NCBI GenBank assembly: GCA_964570765.1
Contig: CAZMZF010000001.1
Coordinates: forward strand, 129,680-193,679
Origin: CAZMZF01 sp964570765
GTDB taxonomy: Bacteria; Zixibacteria; MSB-5A5; RBG-16-43-9
Reading direction: 5' to 3'
Length of the DNA: 64,000 nt
Positions 1 to 8,366 of the stretch are shown here, one piece after another. The position numbers and the translations under genes are program-made. Under the pieces are notes generated by a model that saw only the letters and a program-made list of their open reading frames with translations, searched no databases and was not told the origin of the DNA. How positions within the stretch are numbered: position 1 is the first letter of the stretch; each line of letters begins with the position of its first letter.

Positions 1-76
1 AAAGTTACGGTGGTTACGCCCTTCTCGCTCCTCGTAGGGAGGTCTAATCCCGCTAAAAGCGGGACTGCTACGTGAA

Positions 77-118
77 TAAAAAAGGCAGTTCCGTTGAGAT
101 CGGAACTGCCTTTTTTTT
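77..118. terminator. Bidirectional intrinsic terminator
   Basis: A perfect 10-bp stem (GGCAGTTCCG at 84-93 and CGGAACTGCC at 101-110) has an A-run on its left and eight Ts on its right, so it can terminate on both strands. On the minus strand it lies directly behind the small lipoprotein gene that stops at 137. Confidence 0.85.
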
Positions 119-136
119 CGAAGTCAAAGATGGATT

Positions 137-298
137 TTACTTTCCACCTCCACCAGTTGTGTCTGCGGTTGTTGTTTCAGCTGGAGCTGCCTGTTCGGTG
201 GCAGTTTCCTCAGTCTTCGGTTCCTCCTTTTTTCCACAGCTGGCAAAAATTGCTAAGCTAAAGAAAAGGACAATCAATAAGGCAATCAAACGTTTCAT
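137..298 (-). CDS. Small lipoprotein (53 aa)
   Basis: A 53-residue protein begins MKRLIALLIVLFFSLAIFAS and continues with Cys-Gly-Lys-Lys. The basic N-region, hydrophobic core and FASC lipobox predict a lipoprotein signal peptide cleaved before Cys21. The mature part is only about 32 residues, rich in Glu, Thr and Ala, and ends in a glycine run. The start is supported by a GGGAGGTGAG ribosome-binding site just upstream, and a strong terminator follows the stop. No family is recognised. It is transcribed divergently from tolQ, so an envelope role is plausible but unproven. The plus-strand ORF over the same DNA is its antisense shadow. Confidence 0.75.
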   Translation of the reverse strand: MKRLIALLIVLFFSLAIFASCGKKEEPKTEETATEQAAPAETTTADTTGGGGK

Positions 299-377
299 TT
301 AGGTTCTCACCTCCCTTTGGTTTCTTTTTTTAAAATTTCAGTATCCAGATAGATTCTCTCTCAGTTTTCTTTTTTTC

Positions 378-406
378 TTGACCTGTCCTTCTGGTTTTCG
401 TATTAT
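378..406 (+). promoter_or_regulatory. Sigma-70-type promoter of the tol operon
   Basis: TTGACC at 378-383 and TATTAT at 401-406 are separated by exactly 17 bases, about 115 bp ahead of the tolQ start. A second AT-rich TATAAT-like stretch lies near 441-453. This is a sequence-only prediction. Confidence 0.6.
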
Positions 407-523
407 CTTTAAACCGGTTTGAACTTTTAACTTCAGACAGGGTATAATATATTATGCTTAATTTATAAGATGTTTTACGATTGTCAACAAAAAAATCTTT
501 GATTTTTTAAAGAAAGGAAAACG

Positions 524-1258
524 ATGCATCTTTTTACCCTCTTATTATTAGCTCCTGATCCTGCTCCATTTAAGGGGAATATAATCCGGATGGTCCTGGA
601 ATCAGGAGTTTTTGCTAAAGCTATTTTGATTATCTTGCTTGTTTTTTCAATTATCTCCTGGGGGATAATAATAAATAAACTCAGGGTTTTCAGGAAAATA
701 GATGCTGAAACCAGAAGATTTCTTTCAGCATTCAGGAAGAGCAGGACTATTTCGGAAGCATATTTAGCCTGTTCCTCTGTGCGTCGAACTCCTCTATCCC
801 GAATGTTAGAAGCAGGATTTAAAGAATCAGAGCAGTTCTCTAAAAAAGAATATTTAGATAACCCCAGGAAAGAAGAGGGGCTCACTTCTGAGAATAAGAC
901 CGAGTTAATTAAGATGACCTTAGATAGAATAGGAGCTGAGGAGTTAAGCCGGCTGGAAAGGTATGTGGTTTTTTTAGCTACCACCGGGAATATCAGTCCC
1001 TTTTTTGGGCTTTTAGGGACTGTGTGGGGGGTTATGGATTCCTTTGCCAGCATAGGGGTAAGGGGTTCAGCCAGTCTGGCTGTGGTAGCCCCTGGGATAG
1101 CCGAAGCCTTAATTGCCACCATCTTTGGTTTAGCAGTGGCTATCCCGGCGGTTATAGGATATAACTATTTCAACAACCGTTTGAAATTCATCTCCACAGA
1201 TATTGATAATTTTTCCTTAGAATTCCTTACCTCCGCTAAGAAAGAAGGGATTTTATGA
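524..1258 (+). CDS. tolQ: TolQ/ExbB-type proton-channel protein
   Basis: This 244-residue MotA/TolQ/ExbB-family inner-membrane protein forms, with TolR, the proton channel that powers the Tol-Pal system. One membrane segment lies at about residues 28-50. The conserved pair of helices follows at about 148-220, with the family-typical GNISPFFGLLGTVWGVMDSF and an Ala/Gly-rich IAEALIATIFGLAVAIPAV segment. Length fits the family (about 230 aa). The stop overlaps the tolR start by four bases (ATGA), implying translational coupling. The tolR, tolA-like, tolB and pal genes downstream decide TolQ over a generic ExbB. Confidence 0.92.
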   Translation: MHLFTLLLLAPDPAPFKGNIIRMVLESGVFAKAILIILLVFSIISWGIIINKLRVFRKIDAETRRFLSAFRKSRTISEAYLACSSVRRTPLSRMLEAGFKESEQFSKKEYLDNPRKEEGLTSENKTELIKMTLDRIGAEELSRLERYVVFLATTGNISPFFGLLGTVWGVMDSFASIGVRGSASLAVVAPGIAEALIATIFGLAVAIPAVIGYNYFNNRLKFISTDIDNFSLEFLTSAKKEGIL

Positions 1259-1656
1259 AGAGAAGGCACTATCCTGCGCTATACGACATAAATGTAACTA
1301 ATTTAGTGGATGTGGTTTTAGTCCTCTTGATCATATTTATGATAACTGCACCTATGTTGCAGAGTGGAATTGATATTAATTTACCCAAAACAGCTGCCAA
1401 TCAGAAAGACTTAGGGGAGGGGATTGTAGTTACCATCACCAAGGAGAAAAGGGTCTTTGTGGATGATAAGATCACACCTCTGAATAAATTTGAACAGAGG
1501 TTAGAGAGTCTTAGAGCTAAGAAAGGTGCTAAAGCGGTATATCTCCGTTCGGATTCGAGTGTTCCCTATGGATTTGTGGTAGAGGTGATGGGGAAGATTA
1601 AAGGGATGGGTATAACTGACTTAGGGTTAGTGATTGAGCCTGAGATGAAAAAATGA
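1255..1656 (+). CDS. tolR: TolR/ExbD-type protein
   Basis: A 133-residue ExbD/TolR-family protein. It has a single N-terminal membrane helix at about residues 12-35 containing the family aspartate (NLVDVVLVLLIIFMITAPML), which carries protons in the TolQ-TolR channel. A small periplasmic domain follows with the PYGFVVEVMGKIKGMGI helix typical of ExbD/TolR. The gene overlaps tolQ and the next gene by four bases each, so the three are translated as a unit. Length is normal for the family. Confidence 0.92.
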   Translation: MKRRHYPALYDINVTNLVDVVLVLLIIFMITAPMLQSGIDINLPKTAANQKDLGEGIVVTITKEKRVFVDDKITPLNKFEQRLESLRAKKGAKAVYLRSDSSVPYGFVVEVMGKIKGMGITDLGLVIEPEMKK

Positions 1657-2351
1657 GTAAAGATATTATAATCTCCTTAAGTTCTCATATCGTTTTCATA
1701 CTATTATTGGTTATTTTTGTGCCAGTTACCGCCTATTACCAGATAAAGGGGTATCCTCAAGTTTATCGGGTTGGATTAGTAAGCCTTCCTGCAGGTGGAT
1801 TGGGAAGGGGAGAAGGGGAGGAGGTAAAAGCTACTCTTGGAGAAATCAAGAAAACTGAAGGGATAGGTTTAAAAGAAATAAAAACTGAACAAAAGAAAAA
1901 AAAGCAGAGTAAAATTTCTCAGCAGAAAATAGAACTGACTAAAAAATCTACTGCTATCTCTTCAAAAAAGGGTGAAGGAAAAGCTACTTCTGGTAAAGAA
2001 GGTGCTGGAGAAGGTTATGAAATTTCCTTAGGTGGTGGATTGGGCTCAGCTTTGGTAGAAGGTGGAGATTTTGAGTCTCCATATTATCTGAATATTGCCT
2101 TTGGCAGGATTAGGGAGAATTTCACCAATCCTTTAATACAGACTAACCTTCCGATCAGGGCAACTGTTTATTTTATTATTCAGAAAAATGGAAAGATAGT
2201 TGAGTCTAAGATAGAAACCCCCTCCGGGATTGCAATTTTTGACCAGTCTGCTCTAAGAGCAGTTCTCTCTGCAGATCCTTTGCCTCCTTTACCCCAGGAA
2301 TATAAAGGAGAGTGGCTGGGGATTCATTTAGAATTTGAATTTTTGCCTTGA
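1653..2351 (+). CDS. TolA/TonB-like energy-transducing protein
   Basis: This 232-residue protein has the TolA/TonB layout. An N-terminal membrane anchor lies at about residues 8-28, a Lys/Glu/Gly-rich linker at about 60-130, and a TonB C-terminal-like domain at about 145-232 (YLNIAFGRIRENFTNP, RATVYFIIQKNGKIVE, ALRAVLSADPLPPLP). By position it should link TolQ-TolR in the inner membrane to TolB and Pal at the outer membrane. It overlaps tolR by four bases, and tolB follows three bases after its stop. TolA and TonB cannot be separated by sequence alone; the neighbours favour TolA. Confidence 0.85.
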   Translation: MSKDIIISLSSHIVFILLLVIFVPVTAYYQIKGYPQVYRVGLVSLPAGGLGRGEGEEVKATLGEIKKTEGIGLKEIKTEQKKKKQSKISQQKIELTKKSTAISSKKGEGKATSGKEGAGEGYEISLGGGLGSALVEGGDFESPYYLNIAFGRIRENFTNPLIQTNLPIRATVYFIIQKNGKIVESKIETPSGIAIFDQSALRAVLSADPLPPLPQEYKGEWLGIHLEFEFLP

Positions 2352-2354
2352 AAG

Positions 2355-3749
2355 ATGAAAAATAGGAATAAATCAAGAATCTTCTTCCCGTGTTCGTTGG
2401 GTCCCCTGACCCGAGGGAGAAAAGTACAACTTACCAGGTCAGGGAACCTGACAAACACAGGAAAATTATTTTTAATTGTTCTATATCTCCTTATTAATTT
2501 CAAAGCTCTTTCTGCCCAGACTGAAATCTATATGAAGATGCCGGTGGGTGGGGCAGAGCCTCTGGATATTGCGGTTACTGATTTTTCGCCTAAGAAAAAA
2601 GGGTTTTCGGTTGAGGAAAAAAAATTAGCTTATCAGGTTCCTCAGATAATAAGGGAAGACCTGGATTTCTCACTTTTGTTCTATGTAGCGGAGATCGATT
2701 CTTTCACAAAAGAAGTGGTTGGGGATAATCCTTTGAATCTTGAAGGCTGGTATAAGTTAGGGGTGCAGATGATTCTTGCCGGGGAGGTGGAAGTAAGAGG
2801 TGAGGAGATAATAACTGAGATTTTTCTCTATGAGGTGATAAAAGGGAAAAAGGTCTATTCTAAATCGTATAAAACTTCCCCGGATAATTATCGGGGATTG
2901 GCTCATACTATCTCGGATGATTTAGTTTTAGAATTAACTGGTGAGAAGGGGATTTTTAATACCAGGGTCGCTTTTGTCTCCACCCGAAGCGGTAATAAGG
3001 AGATTTATATCTCCGATTATGACGGTTTTAATGTTAAAAAGGTCACTGAAGATAAATCTATAGATTTGTCACCTCGCTGGTCTCCAAATGGGAAAAAACT
3101 CATTTACACTTCTTATAAAAAAGGGAATCCAGACCTCTGGATAAGGGATCTGCAAACGAATACGAACGGGATTTTATCTTCTCAGGCAGGATTGAATTCT
3201 GCACCAGCCTGGTCTCCAGATGGTAAAAATATAGGATTGACTTTAAGCAAAGATGGTAATCCGGAGATATATCTAATTGACCAATCCGGGAAAATCATCC
3301 GAAGATTGACCAATAGCTCTGCTATAGAATCCTCACCCTCTTTTTCTCCCAACGGTAAAGAGATAGTTTTCACTTCAGATCGAACCGGCTCTCCCCAGGT
3401 ATATATTATGGATATTCAGGGAAGCAACATCCGCAGGCTGACTTATGATTTAGATTACTGCGATTCACCAGCCTGGTCCCCAAAAGGGGATAAGATCGCT
3501 TTTGTGGTCAGGACCTCTTCAGGATTTGATATATATACCATTGACGTTACCGGAGAGAATTTGAGAAGATTGACCTACGGTGGTAATAATGAAAACCCTT
3601 CCTGGTCACCAGATGGGTATCATTTAGTTTTCAGCTCTAATCGAACAGGAAAGTATGAGGTCTACATTATGAACTGGGATGGCTCTAATCAAAAGGCTAT
3701 TACTTCTGGAGGAGGAAATTATAATCCTTCCTGGTCTTCGAGGTTTTGA
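2355..3749 (+). CDS. tolB: TolB periplasmic beta-propeller protein
   Basis: A 464-residue TolB-family protein. After an export signal (about residues 37-54, ending ALSAQ) comes the TolB N-terminal domain, then a six-bladed propeller at about 200-464 built from repeats such as SPRWSPNGKKLIYTS, APAWSPDGKNIGLTL and NPSWSPDGYHLVFSS. TolB binds Pal and TolA in the periplasm. The only ATG ahead of the signal sequence is at 2355. As a result about 36 residues precede the hydrophobic core, and roughly residues 10-36 are encoded by a dispersed repeat, giving an odd long N-terminus. Either the signal has an extended n-region or translation starts at a non-ATG codon after the repeat. Confidence 0.9.
   Translation: MKNRNKSRIFFPCSLGPLTRGRKVQLTRSGNLTNTGKLFLIVLYLLINFKALSAQTEIYMKMPVGGAEPLDIAVTDFSPKKKGFSVEEKKLAYQVPQIIREDLDFSLLFYVAEIDSFTKEVVGDNPLNLEGWYKLGVQMILAGEVEVRGEEIITEIFLYEVIKGKKVYSKSYKTSPDNYRGLAHTISDDLVLELTGEKGIFNTRVAFVSTRSGNKEIYISDYDGFNVKKVTEDKSIDLSPRWSPNGKKLIYTSYKKGNPDLWIRDLQTNTNGILSSQAGLNSAPAWSPDGKNIGLTLSKDGNPEIYLIDQSGKIIRRLTNSSAIESSPSFSPNGKEIVFTSDRTGSPQVYIMDIQGSNIRRLTYDLDYCDSPAWSPKGDKIAFVVRTSSGFDIYTIDVTGENLRRLTYGGNNENPSWSPDGYHLVFSSNRTGKYEVYIMNWDGSNQKAITSGGGNYNPSWSSRF
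2381..2464. repeat. Dispersed imperfect palindrome inside the tolB 5' end
   Basis: The arms TGTTCGTTGGGTCCCCTGAC (2391-2410) and GTCAGGGAACCTGACAAACA (2439-2458) are inverted repeats matching at about 16 of 20 positions. The right part closely resembles the intergenic element at 8111-8191 (shared pattern CC-x-x-GTCAGGG...ACCTG-x-CAA-x-CACAG). Here the element is read in frame as TolB residues about 10-36. Confidence 0.65.
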
Positions 3750-3755
3750 ATATGG

Positions 3756-3920
3756 GACACCCCCCTACGGGGGGTGGTACCCTCAGACTCGTTTGAGGGT
3801 GATTTAACCGCCAGAGGCGAGACTGCTTGACAAAAAGGATTGTTATATTCGGTGATAGACCCACGTTGGGGCAACGTGGGTCTACGGTATTTGTAGGGGT
3901 TCAAAATTTTGAACCCCTAC
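3756..3920. repeat. Cluster of intergenic palindromes
   Basis: Between tolB and the pal promoter lie four self-complementary elements: a CCCCCC/GGGGGG stem at about 3759-3775, CCCTCA...TGAGGG at 3780-3799, a TAGACCCACGTTG stem with a 3-base loop at 3856-3884, and a perfect 28-bp palindrome beginning GTAGGGGTTCAAAA at 3893-3920. No coding sequence is seen in 3750-4064. The last element belongs to the GTAG...CTAC REP-like family seen elsewhere in the window. Confidence 0.75.
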
Positions 3921-3995
3921 CATTTTAAAGTTGGGAAATAACCCTTTTTGTTTTTAAAATAATTTTAAAAAATGTTTTTTCTTTTTAGATTTTAC

Positions 3996-4024
3996 TTGAC
4001 AACTTTTAAAAGTGTAATTATAAT
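3996..4024 (+). promoter_or_regulatory. Consensus sigma-70-type promoter for pal
   Basis: A perfect TTGACA (3996-4001), a 17-base spacer and a perfect TATAAT (4019-4024) lie 40 bp ahead of the pal start. This is the best match to the housekeeping consensus that I found in the window. It suggests pal and cpoB are also transcribed apart from tolQRAB. Confidence 0.8.
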
Positions 4025-4064
4025 TAACAAAATTTAACTTTAACCTTTTACCAGGAGGTGTAAG

Positions 4065-4577
4065 GTGAGAAGTGTTTTAGTAATTTTTTTAGGGGTTTTT
4101 ATCATGGCTTTCTGCTGGGGATGCAAGCAGGGTACCAAGATAAAACCCGCAGTTGAACAGCCAGCTCCCAAGGAGGAACCAAAACCAGAGGAAAAGCCAA
4201 CCCCGCCAGTTGAAGAGAAAAAAGTGACGGAGACGATGGAGATCAAGCTTGAACCGATCTACTTTGACTTCGATAAATATTTCATCCGGCAGGATGCTAA
4301 AAAGGTTTTAAATCAGAACGCACCGCTCTTAAAGGATAATCCTCAAGTTAAAATCCGGATAGAAGGGAACTGCGATGAAAGAGGAACTGTGGAGTATAAC
4401 TTAGCCCTGGGTGAGAAAAGAGCCAGATCAGCTATGGATTATCTGGTGAACTTAGGAATTGACCCTTCCCGGATCTCGATAATCAGCTATGGCAAGGAAA
4501 AGCCCTTATATCCCGGTTCAAATGAAGAAGCCTGGTCTAAAAATCGAAGGGATGATTTCGTAATCGTTTCTAAGTAA
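4065..4577 (+). CDS. pal: Pal, peptidoglycan-associated lipoprotein
   Basis: A 170-residue outer-membrane lipoprotein. The signal peptide ends in a FCWGC lipobox (Cys at about residue 20), a Pro/Glu/Lys-rich linker follows, and residues about 58-170 form an OmpA-like peptidoglycan-binding domain. Typical segments are PIYFDFDKYFIRQDA, IEGNCDERGTVEYNLALGEK and KNRRDDFVI. The asparagine in GNCDERG replaces the H of the usual GHCDERG, a small deviation. A GTG start follows an AGGAGGTGTAAG ribosome-binding site. It follows tolB, as in most Tol-Pal loci, and anchors the outer membrane to the wall. Confidence 0.93.
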   Translation: MRSVLVIFLGVFIMAFCWGCKQGTKIKPAVEQPAPKEEPKPEEKPTPPVEEKKVTETMEIKLEPIYFDFDKYFIRQDAKKVLNQNAPLLKDNPQVKIRIEGNCDERGTVEYNLALGEKRARSAMDYLVNLGIDPSRISIISYGKEKPLYPGSNEEAWSKNRRDDFVIVSK

Positions 4578-4631
4578 AAAAAGTAAAAAGTTTTAGATAG
4601 ATTTTGGAGGACTGTAAGGAGGTGTTTACTT

Positions 4632-5423
4632 ATCTGTAAACAGATCCACAGGATAAGAGACTTTAAAATCAGAACCTGGAGCCGGGGAACTGCATTTCTA
4701 TTTCTCCTTTTATTTCTTGTTATCTCAAACTGTGTTTCAAGAAGGGAGATTGTCGGATTTCAGGAAAAGCTTGATTATCTGGAAGCGAGTAATCACCGTA
4801 TGGAAAGAGATGTTGCTGCCCTGGATAGCTTATTGAGGATACAGTTAGAGGAGAACCAGAAGCTTAAAGCTGACCTTTCATCAAGTTTAAGTTCGATCGA
4901 CGAAAGGTTAGGGATGTTACAAGGAAGGGTGGAAGATTCCGGATACCGTTTCTCCGAATTGTTCCGCAAGATGGAGAAAGGAGAGCTTGCTCCAGCAGAT
5001 ACTACCGGAATCCCGGATTCTCTGAGGGCAAAGGTTAGTTTAGACCCACAGAAATTATATGATCAGGCTTATCTTGATTTTGCCAAAAAGAATTACGACT
5101 TAGCCATTCAGGGGTTCTCGGAATTTCTCCGCTACTTTCCTCAAAGCAAATCAGCAGATAAAGCTCAATACTGGTTGGGAGAGTGTTATTTCGCAAAAGA
5201 GGATTATAGCCGGAGCCTGGATGAATTTCAAAAATTTTTGCAGAATTTTCCTGTTTCTGATAAACTTCCCAGCGCACTTTATAAGATAGGGCTATGTTAT
5301 GAAGAATTGAAAAATAAGCTCAGAGCAAACCGATATTTTAAAGAGGTGATAACAAAGTATCCGGATTCAGCTGAAGCTAAACTGGCAAAGGAGAAATTGG
5401 GTTTAGAGAAGAAAAAAAGATAG
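4632..5423 (+). CDS. CpoB/YbgF-like lipoprotein with TPR repeats; no canonical start
   Basis: The C-terminal part (about 5050-5400) holds TPR repeats of the CpoB/YbgF type (YDQAYLDFAKKNYDLAIQGF, KAQYWLGECYFAKEDYSRSL), preceded by a coiled coil. This is the usual neighbour of pal and helps coordinate wall synthesis with outer-membrane constriction. The first in-frame ATG is at 4800 (207 aa), but the frame is open upstream and encodes a lipoprotein signal (GTAFLFLLLFLVISNC). No ATG, GTG or TTG precedes that signal in frame. An AAGGAGG site at 4616-4622 points to a start near the ATC codon at 4632. Either a rare start codon is used or a small indel hides the true one. Confidence 0.8.
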   Translation: MCKQIHRIRDFKIRTWSRGTAFLFLLLFLVISNCVSRREIVGFQEKLDYLEASNHRMERDVAALDSLLRIQLEENQKLKADLSSSLSSIDERLGMLQGRVEDSGYRFSELFRKMEKGELAPADTTGIPDSLRAKVSLDPQKLYDQAYLDFAKKNYDLAIQGFSEFLRYFPQSKSADKAQYWLGECYFAKEDYSRSLDEFQKFLQNFPVSDKLPSALYKIGLCYEELKNKLRANRYFKEVITKYPDSAEAKLAKEKLGLEKKKR

Positions 5424-5427
5424 ATAT

Positions 5428-5647
5428 GTAGAGACGCATCGCCATGCGTCTCTACGCCCCTCCCTTAAAATAATGTTTTGTAACGTCCGACCTTTGTGTC
5501 GGACGTTTAGTTTTTATCATACAGCAGAAATGTTAGACGTAACGGTGATCATTGTAGTAAGGGTTCAAAATTTTGAATCCCTACGAACAGAGAATTACTA
5601 TTTTAATGGATAGTTTGTAGGGGGCAGGTTTCAAACCTGCCCCCTAC
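5428..5647. repeat. Array of GTAG...CTAC palindromes and a hairpin
   Basis: In the gap between the convergent cpoB-like and DUF2723 genes lie four elements: a palindrome at 5428-5455 (arm GTAGAGACGCAT), a hairpin at 5482-5507 (arm AACGTCCGAC), an AAGGGTTCAAAA element at 5559-5584, and a perfect 31-bp palindrome at 5617-5647 (arm GTAGGGGGCAGGTTT). They may act as terminators, but none has a clear T-run. Confidence 0.8.
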
Positions 5648-5655
5648 GCTATTTT

Positions 5656-7491
5656 TTATCTATATGACTGGCTTAAAAGACTTCTGTATTTTTCCCCTAA
5701 ATCCTGAGCTAGGGAATCCTGCTTGAAATATAAGAGGTAAGCGATGCGGTCTTTGATGATCCGTGGATAACTCTGAAGATTAAACAGAGTCCTTTCATCC
5801 TTGTAAATTTTTTCATCTGTAATACCACGCAGTTCAAGGTCCGGGTAAGAATAGGGATAGTAAGCAATATCTTTATGTAGACGAAAGATGATACCTTCTG
5901 GAAACTGAATCAATGAACGAAGGAACTTTTCATCGGTAGAAAGGTCACAATAAAGAGGTTTTTCCGGATAGTTTTTCAAGAGAAAACTTGAAATCATATC
6001 CACGTAACTTTTTTCTATAACGTTCGGATCGTAAGGTTTTCTGTTCTCAAATAAATAGACCTGTTCTCGAAAACGGTTTATCTCTTGTTCGGATTTGTCG
6101 TATAGTTCTGAATAGTTGTTTTTGATATAGTTCAGATACCAACTCCTTCTTGAAAGCTCAGTATCTAAAAATCTTGCATCCGGTCTTTTATTCTCCACAA
6201 ATCTTAAATAGAGCCAGGGGGAATAATGGTCCCAGTTTTTGGTCAGTATGATTGGGTCCTTTTTGACTGACCTTAAAATATTTTCAGCATAATCGTAAGC
6301 AAAATAGCTTTTGCTCTGATCCTGTTTTGAGTAATTACGGAAAAGGTTGAGTAAAGGGAGAATAAAAAACAGAACAGCTAAAACCAGCCAGAGCGAGGGA
6401 AAGATTTTATTTTTTCGGTAAAGTGACTCGAAGAGAAATGCTATTCCGCATACCATCCAGATTGAAGCAACCAAAAAAGAGGGGAGAAAATACGGGTCAA
6501 TATCTGCAATATCGTAATTTATGCCATAGAGAATATTGAAGAGGAATATAAGAATTAAGAAAACTGAGATCTTCAGGCTTTTTTTTAGCATTACAAAAAA
6601 TCCAATCAATATCCAGGGCAGTATATAAACGGGGAACTGAGAGCAGAATAAATGTAAATAATATCTGAAATTCTCCCAGAGCACCCGGGCTGACTTGGAG
6701 AACATCCATACCTGATATTGCCAGCCAGTGACATGCCGTTTGAAATTTGAAAGGGTTGAGGGTTCTCCCCAGTTCAGGATTGGGTTACAGGAGGAGCGAA
6801 TAGGGAGATAAAGATAGATCGAAAGACCCAGGAGGAAAAAAGACAGGAAGAGAAAAAGTCGTTTTAGCTGAAAGATCGGTTTTCCGTAAATCGAGAAAAA
6901 AAGGAAGATAAACCCTGGCAAAAAAAGTAGAGCGGAAAGATGATTGCCAAAACTCAAGCCAAAGAGAAAAAAGAAAAGATAAGAAAAATTCTCAGATTTT
7001 ATAGATTTATCCTGAGCTTTTAGATTTATCTGAGAGAGAAGCAGGTAGAGAAGGATTGTGGTTAGAAGGAGAGTTAAGCCATAGACTTCATTGGAAGTTG
7101 CCTGGAACCAGAGGGTAGGGGTGAAAGAGAAGATAAGGGTGATAAGGAAAGACAGGTATTGACGTAGATTCTTCTTTATATCGGGGAAAAGAAGCTCCAG
7201 AATTTTAAGAAAAAGAAAAAATAGAATCAGGTTAGCAAAACTGACAAGAAATAGAGAAAGTAGATTAAGAGAGAAAATCGGGGTTCCCAAGGATAAAAGA
7301 GTGAAAATCCTTCCGATTAAAGTGTAAAGAGGGTAACCAGTAGGATGGACAATACCCAAGGTATAACAGACTGTGGCAAGCTCCCCGGTATCGATAAAAG
7401 AAATAGAAGGAGAGAGAGTTAAAAGATAAATAACACCGCTAAAGAAAAAAATCAAACCAGCACACAGGAAAAGATAAAGCCTTAAGGGCAT
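5656..7491 (-). CDS. DUF2723 polytopic membrane protein
   Basis: This 611-residue protein has about ten hydrophobic segments in its first 400 residues and a soluble C-terminal region. The N-terminal SPSISFIDTGELATVCYTLG and VHPTGYPLYTLIGR are the DUF2723 signature (TMEM260-like, of GT-C glycosyltransferase type). In that fold the acidic residue of the first loop is catalytic; here it would be the Asp or Glu of DTGEL. Donor and acceptor cannot be told from sequence. It stands alone, convergent with the cpoB-like gene, and its start ATG at 7491 is about 75 bp downstream of the ssb stop. DUF2723 proteins are common in FCB-group bacteria. Confidence 0.85.
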   Translation of the reverse strand: MPLRLYLFLCAGLIFFFSGVIYLLTLSPSISFIDTGELATVCYTLGIVHPTGYPLYTLIGRIFTLLSLGTPIFSLNLLSLFLVSFANLILFFLFLKILELLFPDIKKNLRQYLSFLITLIFSFTPTLWFQATSNEVYGLTLLLTTILLYLLLSQINLKAQDKSIKSENFSYLFFFLFGLSFGNHLSALLFLPGFIFLFFSIYGKPIFQLKRLFLFLSFFLLGLSIYLYLPIRSSCNPILNWGEPSTLSNFKRHVTGWQYQVWMFSKSARVLWENFRYYLHLFCSQFPVYILPWILIGFFVMLKKSLKISVFLILIFLFNILYGINYDIADIDPYFLPSFLVASIWMVCGIAFLFESLYRKNKIFPSLWLVLAVLFFILPLLNLFRNYSKQDQSKSYFAYDYAENILRSVKKDPIILTKNWDHYSPWLYLRFVENKRPDARFLDTELSRRSWYLNYIKNNYSELYDKSEQEINRFREQVYLFENRKPYDPNVIEKSYVDMISSFLLKNYPEKPLYCDLSTDEKFLRSLIQFPEGIIFRLHKDIAYYPYSYPDLELRGITDEKIYKDERTLFNLQSYPRIIKDRIAYLLYFKQDSLAQDLGEKYRSLLSQSYR

Positions 7492-7566
7492 AATCTTAGA
7501 TTTTAAACCAGAACCAGGAGGTCTGTTTTACCTGAGGGGTAAAGGTTCGTAGCTAATTTATGGAGC

Positions 7567-7974
7567 TTAGAAGGGTAGATCCTCATCTTGCCCTTCACTG
7601 ACTTCTGCTTCTGTCTCCACCGGCTCTACAGAAGGCTCAGCTTCTTTACGGCCCAATTTAAAAATCCGTCTGGCTATGATTTCAGTAATATATTTTTTGT
7701 TTCCATTACGGTCATCATAGGAACGATTCTGGATCCTTCCTTCCACAAAGACCTGATCTCCTTTTTTTAGGATGTCCTTAGCAGTTTCAGCCTGCTTCCC
7801 CCAGATTACTAAATTATGCCAGTCGGTTTTCTCCTGAAACTGGTCAGATTTATCTTTCCAACGGAAGGTGGTGGCTAAGGTGACTGAGGTTACCGCTTGA
7901 CCGTTTGGAGTATACCTTTTTTCTGGATCCCGCCCTAAATTTCCGATTAAAAATATCTTGTTTAAACTTGGCAT
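7567..7974 (-). CDS. ssb: Single-stranded DNA-binding protein
   Basis: A 135-residue SSB. The OB-fold at about residues 3-107 begins NKIFLIGNLGRDPEKRYTPN and includes TDWHNLVIWGKQAE and GDQVFVEGRIQNRSYDD. A short acidic tail ends in DEDLPF, the C-terminal tip that recruits replication and repair partners. I chose the ATG at 7974 over the GTG at 7980 because CTGGAG is correctly spaced from the ATG. A well-formed promoter lies upstream at 8006-8034. Confidence 0.95.
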   Translation of the reverse strand: MPSLNKIFLIGNLGRDPEKRYTPNGQAVTSVTLATTFRWKDKSDQFQEKTDWHNLVIWGKQAETAKDILKKGDQVFVEGRIQNRSYDDRNGNKKYITEIIARRIFKLGRKEAEPSVEPVETEAEVSEGQDEDLPF

Positions 7975-8005
7975 TTTCACTCCAGGTTTAATTATTGTTT
8001 TTTAT

Positions 8006-8034
8006 ATAATAGTATTTATTTTGACGATTGTCAA
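8006..8034 (-). promoter_or_regulatory. Sigma-70-type promoter for ssb
   Basis: Read on the minus strand, TTGACA (8034-8029), a 17-base spacer and TATTAT (8011-8006) lie about 30 bp ahead of the ssb start. The match to consensus is strong. Confidence 0.75.
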
Positions 8035-8070
8035 CCCTTTTTAGTGGGAGCAAAATATTTTTTGAGTGAA

Positions 8071-8292
8071 GGTAGGGGCAATTCATGAATTGCCCCTACC
8101 TTAAAAATTTGTGACCGTCAAGTCCCCTGACCTGACGGAATAAGTTTCTAAGATTTAACTTGCCACGTCAGGGGGGACCTGGCAAGCACAGAAAAGCTTT
8201 AGCTTTACCTCTTAATCGTTGTGTTAGGAGCTCTTCTCAAGATACACCTATACTGCCGGAAAAAGCTTGGGCAGGAGTTGAACTCCTGCCCA
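8071..8292. repeat. Three palindromic elements between ssb and the OmpA gene
   Basis: 8071-8100 is a perfect 30-bp palindrome (arm GGTAGGGGCAATTCA). 8111-8191 is an imperfect palindromic element sharing its right half with the insertion in tolB. 8268-8292 is a 12-bp-arm hairpin (TGGGCAGGAGTT). No gene is credible in the 392-base gap 7975-8366; the plus-strand ORF there is antisense to the OmpA-family gene end. Confidence 0.75.
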
Positions 8293-8366
8293 GGAAGAGT
8301 TAACTGCATTGAAAACGCAAGGCTAAAGTCTCAAGACCTTGACGGCCTTGCCCTACCTTTCCTGGT

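Noticed and set aside
524..1122. 212-aa minus-strand ORF opposite tolQ
   Set aside because: It is the antisense shadow of a clear TolQ gene and shows no family features.
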